NCBI GenBank assembly: GCA_910585135.1
Contig: CAJUEB010000132.1
Location: forward strand, 1-6,244
DNA: 6,244 nucleotides
Direction of reading: 5' to 3'
DNA from: an uncultured Eubacteriales bacterium
Lineage (GTDB): Bacteria > Bacillota > Clostridia > Peptostreptococcales > Anaerovoracaceae
Under the pieces are notes generated by a model. That model was not told the origin of the DNA and searched no databases. It saw only the letters and a list, made by a program, of their open reading frames with translations. Of the stretch, positions 1 through 4,656 are shown in pieces (the first letter of the stretch is position 1; each line of letters starts with the position of its first letter). A program made the translations under genes and the position numbers.

Positions 1-50
1 TGGTTCTTTGTTCCTCCCTCTTTCCTCGGTCGGAACCGCTGCTAAAGCAC

Positions 51-103
51 TACAAAACAAAACTCTGTATAAATAAGATCAAAAACCTCATTTATACAGA
101 GTT
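51..103 (-). terminator. Intrinsic terminator after rubrerythrin and its repeats
   Basis: Positions 61-77 and 87-103 form a 17-bp stem (one G-U pair in minus-strand RNA) around a 9-nt loop. On the minus strand it is followed by a T-rich run, TTGTTTTGTA. The direction fits the end of the rubrerythrin transcript. The 5' arm of the stem is also the last copy of the degenerate repeat found between rubrerythrin and this point. The remaining bases 1-50 hold nothing I can identify. Confidence 0.85.
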
Positions 104-270
104 TGCCATTATTGCATTGCGACATCAACAAAGTTTGCCATCACCACGCCATAGCAGCTACAGCGTTTGCTATCATTATGCCGCACCGTCGATGAATTTG
201 CCATCCTTGCATCACCGAGCATATGCGCGGTTTTCCCCAGCACACTGATACGACAAATTTTCCATTAAGA
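97..270 (-). repeat. Degenerate 31-32 bp tandem repeats downstream of rubrerythrin
   Basis: Read on the minus strand, the motif ATGGCAAA(T/C)T or a variant recurs with its centre near 262, 231 (poor copy), 200, 168, 136 and 105, a spacing of 31-32 bp. The best copies lie near 97-115, 128-145 and 190-205. The copies are too diverged to be a recent duplication, and the bases between motifs are not conserved. The array begins at the rubrerythrin stop codon and its last copy forms the 5' arm of the terminator stem. No coding frame runs through it in phase with rubrerythrin. Its function is unknown. Confidence 0.6.
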
Positions 271-819
271 TGAACAGGAGCAGAGCGTCTTGTCGAGATA
301 AATCTGGAAGTATCCTCTGTCATGGAAGCAAACCGGGCAAATTTCCGGCGCTTGCGTGCCTTTTTGCTGGTGACCACAGTTATCGCAGATCCAAACGACC
401 TCTTCATCCTGCTGGAACACCTTGTTCTGCTGAACCTTATTACGAAAATCACGATAGCGTTCTTCATGGTACTTCTCGATCGCAGCGATGCCGTCCATCT
501 GCTCCGCAATCTGATTAAAGCCTTCCTCCCTTGCTACCCTCGCCATATCAGCATACATTTCGCTCCATTCGTAATGCTCACCCTCGGCCGCCGTCAATAG
601 ATTTTCCTCGGTCGTCCCGATTCCTGCGAAATGCTTATACCATATTTCCGCATGTTCTTTCTCATTCGCTGCCGTTTCCTCAAAGATTTTGGCGATTTGC
701 CTGTAGCCTTCCTCCTTCGCTTTTGCGGCAAAGAATGTATATTTGTTCCTTGCCTGGGATTCTCCTGCAAAAGCGATCAGCAGATTATCGTAAGTCTTGC
801 TGCCCTTTAAATCCTTCAT
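265..819 (-). CDS. rbr: Rubrerythrin (two-domain, ferritin-like plus rubredoxin)
   Basis: Rubrerythrin is a cytoplasmic non-haem di-iron protein that reduces hydrogen peroxide in anaerobes, taking electrons through its rubredoxin-type iron site. The 184 residues fit the family (about 190). Residues 1-135 are the four-helix ferritin-like domain. Its likely di-iron ligands are E20 (in AGESQARNKY), E53 and H56 (in ANEKEHA), E81 and E84, and E115 with H118 (in IEKYHEERY). Residues 142-176 are the rubredoxin domain, with C145-x2-C148 and C161-x2-C164. The ATG is preceded by AAGGAGGA at 826-833, with six bases between, and the N-terminus aligns with the family start. The protein ends in an unusual Cys-containing tail, LCSCSS (C180, C182), beyond the usual end. 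It sits downstream of the feo genes but is separated from them by a terminator, so it is probably its own transcription unit. Confidence 0.96.
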   Translation of the reverse strand: MKDLKGSKTYDNLLIAFAGESQARNKYTFFAAKAKEEGYRQIAKIFEETAANEKEHAEIWYKHFAGIGTTEENLLTAAEGEHYEWSEMYADMARVAREEGFNQIAEQMDGIAAIEKYHEERYRDFRNKVQQNKVFQQDEEVVWICDNCGHQQKGTQAPEICPVCFHDRGYFQIYLDKTLCSCSS

Positions 820-871
820 CGTGAATCCTCCTTAAACTTTATTCCCTATTAGTATTGGCAGCAATGGAAAG

Positions 872-877
872 ATTATA
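872..877 (-). promoter_or_regulatory. Probable -10 element of the rubrerythrin promoter
   Basis: The minus strand reads TATAAT at 877-872, about 53 bp upstream of the rubrerythrin ATG, giving a leader of roughly 45 nt. No good -35 hexamer lies 16-18 bp further upstream; the spacer is A-rich (AAAAAATCTGTAATTTG). Either the promoter is weak or it depends on an activator. Confidence 0.5.
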
Positions 878-954
878 CAAATTACAGATTTTTTCCGCAT
901 AAATTGTGCCTGTAGCAAATACACGAAAACGATCATCTCTGCATCAAACGCCAA

Positions 955-969
955 TGTCACTTCATGACA
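955..969. promoter_or_regulatory. Inverted repeat, possible operator upstream of rubrerythrin
   Basis: TGTCA-CTTCA-TGACA is a perfect 5-bp dyad with a 5-bp centre. It lies between the terminator of the upstream gene and the rubrerythrin -10 (about 80 bp away). The position and symmetry suggest a protein-binding site, but I cannot assign a regulator, and 5-bp dyads occur by chance. Confidence 0.25.
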
Positions 970-999
970 CCGTTTTTTAACACGGGGTTTTCTTTATAC

Positions 1000-1033
1000 A
1001 AAAAGGAGCTGCCGCAATCGGCAACCGCTCCTT
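1000..1033 (-). terminator. Intrinsic terminator of the feoB / Cys-rich transcript
   Basis: On the minus strand AAGGAGC (1033-1027) pairs with GCTCCTT (1009-1003). A nested TGCC/GGCA helix sits inside the loop, and a run of five T follows. It lies about 200 bp beyond the stop of the Cys-rich gene, after the repeat array, so the array should be part of the transcript. Confidence 0.85.
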
Positions 1034-1047
1034 CTCGAATCATCATT

Positions 1048-1261
1048 CCATTTCCTTTTGCAAGTGCCCCGCTGCCTTAATCATTTTCTTTTGCAAATGG
1101 CACACTGCCTTTCATCTTTTGCAAACGATTCACGATCGTTAAGAATTTTCCTGTGTAAGTGGCTCACTGCCTTTCATCTTTTGCAAACGATTCACGATCG
1201 TTAAGAATTTTCCTGTGTAAGTGGCTCACTGCCTTTAAGAATTTCCTTTCGCAGGCGGTTC
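1048..1261 (-). repeat. Tandem repeats that include the 3' end of the Cys-rich gene
   Basis: Two 62-bp units are identical (minus strand 1227-1166 and 1165-1104). They are flanked by shorter related units: 1261-1228 (which is the end of the coding sequence itself), 1103-1071, and one starting at 1070. In the gene's own reading register each unit gives a short tail with a stop: EPPAKGNS (real C-terminus), EPLTQENS, EPLTQENS and VPFAKEND, then GALAKGNG without the stop. The long units also contain a second, weaker half-unit (GTGAATCG...GCAAAAGATGA), so the base period is near 31 bp. Each long unit can form a hairpin, AACGAT-CGTGA-ATCGTT. This looks like slippage or unequal exchange that amplified the stop-codon region of the gene. 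Confidence 0.85.
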
Positions 1262-1495
1262 ACCATCTTCGCCGCACCCGCATCCACAATGGATATCCGA
1301 TGGCGTCCGGCTTTCACAGGAACATCCGCCGCACGTCGGCTCCTCCCAGCTTCCCTGCGCGCAGCCTCCTTGTGTGCAACTTCCCGCAGCGCTACAACCG
1401 ATGCACTTCACACCGCGTTTTTTCGCTTTTACGATATATCTGACCGCTGCACCCAAAACGACTAAAATCACAATTGTTACGATGACATTTATCAT
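1235..1495 (-). CDS. FeoB-associated Cys-rich membrane protein
   Basis: This is a small membrane protein of the kind often found directly after feoB in Firmicutes (FeoB-associated Cys-rich family). Its role is not firmly known; assistance to ferrous iron transport or metal binding is assumed. Residues 2-20 form one hydrophobic helix (INVIVTIVILVVLGAAVRY). A basic stretch (KAKKRG) follows, then the family signature CIGCSAAGSC at 31-40. At 86 residues it is longer than the usual 50-65. The extra part is Gly/Cys-rich, with Cys at 45, 55, 58, 60, 70, 72 and 74, ten in all. The ATG has a near-perfect ribosome binding site, AAGGAGGTGA, at 1500-1509. Only 17 bp separate it from the feoB stop, so the two are co-transcribed. 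The last codons and the TAA stop form the first unit of a tandem repeat that continues downstream. Confidence 0.88.
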   Translation of the reverse strand: MINVIVTIVILVVLGAAVRYIVKAKKRGVKCIGCSAAGSCTQGGCAQGSWEEPTCGGCSCESRTPSDIHCGCGCGEDGEPPAKGNS

Positions 1496-1512
1496 GGCGT
1501 CACCTCCTTATG

Positions 1513-3525
1513 CTATACAGTCTGCGCACCGTTTCCCAATGCGTATTCACGTTCCATCCTGCGGTTTGTCCTTCTAACCAAATAAACGATATATGCTGCA
1601 ATGGCTGCTACGATAACCAGCCCCGGGACGAAGCCCGTTCCGATATGTCCCGCCGTAACCAGCGTTCCAATCTGGTAAACCAGGAAAGCGATCGTATAGC
1701 CAGTTGCCAGCTGCAGCCCGATTCCGGCAAAGAGCCATTTTTTACTCTTGATTTCAGAATTCATCGCACCGATTGCGGCAAAACACGGCGGCGTAAACAA
1801 GTTAAACATCAGGTATGCCAGAGCCGCAACAGAAGTAAACCCCATCGTCACAGCGACTTCATTGGCCCCGCCGACCAGAGCCAGCTCTTCCGTATCGATA
1901 AAATTCGTAATCCCATAAACGACCGCAAGCGTGCCGACAACATTTTCCTTCGCGATAAACCCGGTAACGGCTGCCGCCGCAAGCTGCCAAACGCCAAATC
2001 CCAGCGGAATCATGACGATGGCAAATGGAGAAGCGATCGTTGCCAGGATCGAAGTGTCCTCCATACCTTCCGCTACAGGCTGCAAATGCCAGTTAAAGGT
2101 CTGCATGATCTGCACAACTGCATTGCATACCAAAATGATCGTCCCTGCCTTGATGATATACGCTTTCGCACGCTGTAACATAGACATGAACGCCCTGCCC
2201 AGCCCCGGAACTTTATATTCGGGGAGTTCGATAATGAAAAACGATTTCCGATATTTGTACCCTGTAATCAACTTGATCAACAGAGCACCGAAAAGAATCA
2301 AAAGAATTCCAACGAAATACATAAGCGGGCCGACCCAGGAAGCATCCGCAAAGAACGCGCCTGCAAAGAGTGCGATTACCGGAAGCTTCGCCCCGCAAGG
2401 CATGAAAGGCGTCAACATGGCAGTCGCCCTGCGTTCCCTTTCACTTCTGATCGTACGCGCCGCCATGATTCCCGGAATCGCACAACCTGTTCCGATAACG
2501 AACGGGATCACGGATTTTCCCGACAGTCCAACCCTTTTGAAAATCGGGTCAAGCACCACGCTTACCCGCGCCATATACCCGCAGTCCTCCAGCAGTGCCA
2601 GCAGGAAATACATCACCATGACGAGCGGCAGGAATCCTACCACTGCGCCGACGCCGCCTACGATACCGTCAGCCAGCAGCGTTTGCAGGAACGGATGCGC
2701 ACTTTCAAGTTGCACGCCTACCCAGCCTTGGAAGGTTTCGATCCAGCCAACCAGCCAGTCAGCGATGATCGGTCCTAAATACGTTTGGGAAATCGCGAAT
2801 ACAGCCCACATAACAACGGCGAAAATGAGAATGCCCGCCACCTTATTTGTAAGGATCGTATCGATTCTGTCGCTGTTATTTCTTTCCTCTGTACGCACCT
2901 GGCGTTGTTCTACTTCACGGACAATATTATTGACGAAAGCAAAGCGCTTCCTGTCCGCTGCTTCCACCATCTCTTTGCTATGCAAATCAATATCGCCCTG
3001 TACGTACGGCGCATTCTGCTGCTTTCCAGAAAGCGATACTGCCGCCTGAACTGTCTGCACAAGACCCGAATCCCCCGCTGCCGTAGAAACAGTCGGGATC
3101 ACGGGACACCCCAGTTTGTTTGATAAAGCCTTTAGATCGATCTTCGTCTTTTTCTTTTTCGTGATGTCGCTTTTGTTCAATGCGACAACGACCGGAATGC
3201 CCAGTTCCATCAGCTGTGTCGTGAAGAACAAGCTGCGGCTCAAGTTATCTGCATCGACGATATTGATGATGACATCGGGATGTTCATTCCTCACATATCC
3301 GCTGGTGATGCTTTCTTCGGCAGTAAACGGAGACATGGAATATGCGCCCGGCAGATCTACGGCAATCAGCTCTTCTGATCCGTCATAATAGCTTTTTTTA
3401 ATCGGACTCTCTTTCCTGTCTACGGTAACGCCTGCCCAGTTTCCGACCTTTTCATTTCTTCCCGTAAGAGCATTGTACATTGTTGTTTTACCACTATTGG
3501 GGTTTCCTGTCAAAGCAATTCTCAT
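1513..3525 (-). CDS. feoB: Ferrous iron transporter FeoB (GTPase-coupled permease)
   Basis: FeoB is the inner-membrane Fe(II) uptake protein, with an N-terminal cytoplasmic G domain. At 670 residues it matches the Firmicutes forms. The G domain shows G1 GNPNSGKT (7-14), switch I with T34 in AGVTV, G3 DLPG (57-60), G4 NKSD (117-120) and G5 near STAA (147-150), then a helical spacer to about 225. The membrane part has the family landmarks LLEDCGYMARV (311-321), GTGCAIPG (345-352, C348), PCGAKLP (376-382, C377), ELPEYKVPG (433-441), GFIAKENVVGT (522-532) and PPCFAAIGAMNSE (579-591, C581). The reading frame is open upstream to 3657, but I place the start at 3525. The protein from there begins directly with the G domain, MRIALTGNPNSGKT, and AGGAGGAGG lies at 3530-3538. 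The 44 upstream codons do not resemble any FeoB. The gene is followed closely by the Cys-rich gene; feoA lies 674 bp upstream. Confidence 0.97.
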   Translation of the reverse strand: MRIALTGNPNSGKTTMYNALTGRNEKVGNWAGVTVDRKESPIKKSYYDGSEELIAVDLPGAYSMSPFTAEESITSGYVRNEHPDVIINIVDADNLSRSLFFTTQLMELGIPVVVALNKSDITKKKKTKIDLKALSNKLGCPVIPTVSTAAGDSGLVQTVQAAVSLSGKQQNAPYVQGDIDLHSKEMVEAADRKRFAFVNNIVREVEQRQVRTEERNNSDRIDTILTNKVAGILIFAVVMWAVFAISQTYLGPIIADWLVGWIETFQGWVGVQLESAHPFLQTLLADGIVGGVGAVVGFLPLVMVMYFLLALLEDCGYMARVSVVLDPIFKRVGLSGKSVIPFVIGTGCAIPGIMAARTIRSERERRATAMLTPFMPCGAKLPVIALFAGAFFADASWVGPLMYFVGILLILFGALLIKLITGYKYRKSFFIIELPEYKVPGLGRAFMSMLQRAKAYIIKAGTIILVCNAVVQIMQTFNWHLQPVAEGMEDTSILATIASPFAIVMIPLGFGVWQLAAAAVTGFIAKENVVGTLAVVYGITNFIDTEELALVGGANEVAVTMGFTSVAALAYLMFNLFTPPCFAAIGAMNSEIKSKKWLFAGIGLQLATGYTIAFLVYQIGTLVTAGHIGTGFVPGLVIVAAIAAYIVYLVRRTNRRMEREYALGNGAQTV

Positions 3526-3791
3526 TTTTCCTCCTCCTTTTATCAATGATACAGGTTTTTCCTTTATGATTTTCTCATGATCGTTTCTTTGCTTTTCGAT
3601 TATCCTTCGTTTCTCCACTAACGGCCTTTCGCTACCGCGCGGCGGTCTGTTACCCATCTCCCAACAATCAGTCTCCCATCCTGCAAGAATCTTTTCCCTA
3701 GCGCTTGGTTATCTTTCGCACATCCCCTGGATACACACCATTCAGCCCTCGAATATTGGCCACTTCGGGTGCAATACACGCCATTCGGCAT
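3526..3791 (-). other. Long untranslated leader of feoB, possibly structured
   Basis: These 266 bp separate the operator-like sites from the feoB start. They contain a 14-bp direct repeat with two mismatches (3731-3744 and 3774-3787, ATACAC(A/G)CCATTC(A/G)), and a GC-rich hairpin ACCGC-GCG-GCGGT (3634-3646). Possible CGAAT/ATTCG and GGC/GCC pairings lie near 3750-3787. An open frame across 3618-3911 has no ribosome binding site and no family pattern, so I do not call it a gene. The leader does not match the riboswitch consensus sequences I know (NiCo/czcD, cobalamin, yybP-ykoY), though I could not run a covariance search. Confidence 0.4.
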
Positions 3792-3830
3792 GTAGTTATA
3801 ATTTACTAACCTTGGGTAGTTATAACTAAC
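3792..3830 (-). promoter_or_regulatory. Tandem operator-like sites upstream of feoB
   Basis: On the plus strand GTAGTTATAA...CTAACC occurs twice, starting at 3792 and 3816 (24 bp apart); the first copy has four extra bases (TTTA). The second contains the 12-bp palindrome TAGTTATAACTA (3817-3828), within GTAG-N6-CTAAC. This is close to the GTTAG-N6-CTAA dyads at the feoA promoter. The shared arrangement suggests that the same metal-responsive repressor controls both genes. TATAAC hexamers inside the sites could serve as a -10, but no convincing -35 is visible. Confidence 0.5.
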
Positions 3831-3885
3831 CGTCAGGCAAAATATATGCGGCGCACACGTACGCCACAATACCATTTTCGTTATA

Positions 3886-3923
3886 TCATGGATATCCTCT
3901 GCTTTTTTCATCAGAATCCATGA
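3886..3923. repeat. 8-bp inverted repeat abutting the 77-bp array
   Basis: TCATGGAT (3886-3893) and ATCCATGA (3916-3923) form a perfect inverted repeat with a 22-bp loop. The right arm ends exactly one base before the first 77-bp repeat unit. No T-run follows on the minus strand, so it is not a standard terminator of the feo transcript. Confidence 0.5.
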
Positions 3924-4233
3924 TTCAATAAACGCTTCTTTACGGCAACGCCGCTAAAACCAATGCGTTCATTATAATATGCAAGCTTGTCGCCGCATAT
4001 TTCAACAAACGCTTCCTTACGGCAACGCCGTTAAAATCAATGCGTTTGTTATAACAGGCATACTTGCCAGCACATATTTCAACAAACGCTTCCCTGCGGC
4101 AACGCCGTTAAAATCAATGCGTTTGTTATAACAGGCATACTTGCCAGCACATATTTCAACAAACGCTTCCCTGCGGCAACGCTGTTAAAACCAATGCGCT
4201 CATGACACCGTAATAGACGATGCCAACTGATTG
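3924..4233 (-). repeat. Four 77-bp tandem repeats after feoA, structured RNA candidate
   Basis: Units start at 3924, 4001, 4078 and 4155, with a period of exactly 77 bp. Units 4001-4077 and 4078-4154 are nearly identical, 3924-4000 is diverged, and 4155-4231 merges into the last about 32 bases of feoA (TTGGCATCG there resembles CTGGCAAGT in the other units). In minus-strand RNA each unit forms an outer 9-bp helix, AACAAACGC/GCGTTTGTT, around an inner helix TTTTA(bulge)CGGC-GTT-GCCGTAAGG. In unit 3924-4000 the outer helix is AATGAACGC/GCGTTTATT: pair 3 changes from C-G to T-A and pair 4 from A-U to G-U, so pairing is kept. A small hairpin GGCA-AGTA-TGCC lies in the linker of the two similar units. 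Confidence 0.85.
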
Positions 4234-4415
4234 TCAATGTTGTACCTGCTGTCTTTGATCGAAACAACACAGCCGCCTCTTATGCGTGAAATAACCGTAA
4301 TCGGTTCGCCGCTATAACATCCCAGGGAAAACAAGAACGCATCCATTTCTTCATCATTCGTCGTAACCGCTTTGATCGTATACGCTTCCCCCGTCTGTAC
4401 TTCTGTCAGATTCAT
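4200..4415 (-). CDS. feoA: Ferrous iron transport protein FeoA
   Basis: FeoA is a small cytoplasmic SH3-like protein needed for FeoB-mediated Fe(II) uptake, thought to bind FeoB directly. The 71 residues match the family (about 75). Visible family features are the N-terminal G-x-Y-x-I pattern (GEAYTIKAV), the FLFSLGCYSGEPITVIS core at 27-43, and the C-terminal VSIKDSRYNIDNQLA. This form is typical of Clostridia-like FeoA. The ATG at 4415 has AAGGAGG at 4424-4430, eight bases away. Its promoter overlaps two dyad operators. The gene ends at TGA (4200-4202) inside the left arm of the first 77-bp repeat unit, so its last codons are probably the source of the downstream array or were altered by it. 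Confidence 0.94.
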   Translation of the reverse strand: MNLTEVQTGEAYTIKAVTTNDEEMDAFLFSLGCYSGEPITVISRIRGGCVVSIKDSRYNIDNQLASSITVS

Positions 4416-4444
4416 GCTGCCCGCCTCCTTATCAACATTAATTG

Positions 4445-4485
4445 ATTAGTCTTTCCTAACTGCAATAATGTTAGCACACACTAAC
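4445..4485 (-). promoter_or_regulatory. Two DtxR-type operator dyads at the feoA promoter
   Basis: On the minus strand GTTAG-TGTGTG-CTAAC (4485-4470) and GTTAG-GAAAGA-CTAAT (4460-4445) are two dyads of the same form, 25 bp apart. The upstream one covers the -10 and most of the promoter spacer, so binding would block RNA polymerase. TTAG-N6-CTAA is the arrangement found within the DtxR/IdeR consensus (TTAGGTTAGCCTAACCTAA), and it does not look like a Fur box. Assigning it to a DtxR-family iron regulator is inference. Confidence 0.6.
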
Positions 4486-4496
4486 TCGTGCGTCAA
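4468..4496 (-). promoter_or_regulatory. feoA promoter (sigma-70 type)
   Basis: TTGACG (4496-4491), a 17-bp spacer and TAACAT (4473-4468) form a good housekeeping promoter about 53 bp upstream of the feoA ATG. The -10 and spacer are overlapped by an operator-like dyad. Confidence 0.75.
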
Positions 4497-4529
4497 GGTA
4501 TTTTTTCATTTTTTTACAATGCGCCCAAT

Positions 4530-4555
4530 AAAAAAGCTCCGGGACTGCCGGAGCT
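4530..4555 (-). terminator. Intrinsic terminator of murA
   Basis: AGCTCCGG pairs with CCGGAGCT (4555-4548 with 4542-4535) around a 5-nt loop. Six T on the minus strand follow, the first of them inside the stem. It lies about 100 bp after the murA stop and isolates murA from feoA. Confidence 0.93.
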
Positions 4556-4656
4556 GATCGATTTTATTCTACGATTTCCTTCCCTTGCGTGAAAGACCTC
4601 TTTCGAAGCCAGCATTCTACCAAGATCATGAAATCTCTCTGCATGGTTTTTCTGCG

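Larger units (their letters stand above)
820..1234. other. Intergenic region between Cys-rich feo gene and rubrerythrin
   Basis: There is no supportable gene in these 415 bp. From right to left the region holds the tandem repeats that follow the Cys-rich gene (to about 1048), the terminator of that gene (1000-1033), a 15-bp dyad (955-969) and the rubrerythrin promoter region with its ribosome binding site (826-877). Short reading frames on either strand here have no ribosome binding site and show no recognisable protein pattern. Confidence 0.7.
3526..4199. other. Intergenic region between feoA and feoB
   Basis: feoA and feoB are usually adjacent or overlapping, but here 674 bp lie between them. 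From right to left the region holds the 77-bp tandem repeats (to 3924), a dyad that abuts the array (3886-3923), a pair of operator-like sites (3792-3830) and the feoB leader. I see no obvious intrinsic terminator with a T-run after feoA. It is therefore unclear whether the two genes share a transcript, but the second operator pair suggests a separate feoB promoter. Confidence 0.7.

Noticed and set aside
10..22. Possible ribosome binding site AGGGAGG of a minus-strand gene starting left of the window
   Set aside because: The 12 bases remaining before the window edge contain no start codon, so no gene can be supported.
1931..3049. Long plus-strand open frame opposite feoB
   Set aside because: It is the antisense shadow of feoB; it has no ribosome binding site or family pattern, and feoB is certain on the other strand.
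3526..3657. 44-codon N-terminal extension of feoB
   Set aside because: FeoB begins directly with its G1 motif in the family, and a strong AGGAGGAGG site precedes the internal ATG at 3525.
3618..3911. 97-codon open frame upstream of feoB on the minus strand
   Set aside because: It has no ribosome binding site, crosses the operator-like repeats, and its odd composition matches no protein family I know; it is more likely leader sequence.
3924..4233. CRISPR array
   Set aside because: The units are direct end-to-end copies of 77 bp without unique spacers between short repeats, and there are no cas genes nearby.
4079..4270. 63-codon minus-strand frame overlapping feoA and the 77-bp array
   Set aside because: It overlaps feoA out of frame and exists only because the 77-bp repeats lack stops in that frame.
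4564..4644. 26-codon minus-strand frame between murA and its terminator
   Set aside because: It starts ATG and ends TAA, but has no ribosome binding site and no recognisable pattern; it fits a 3' untranslated region.
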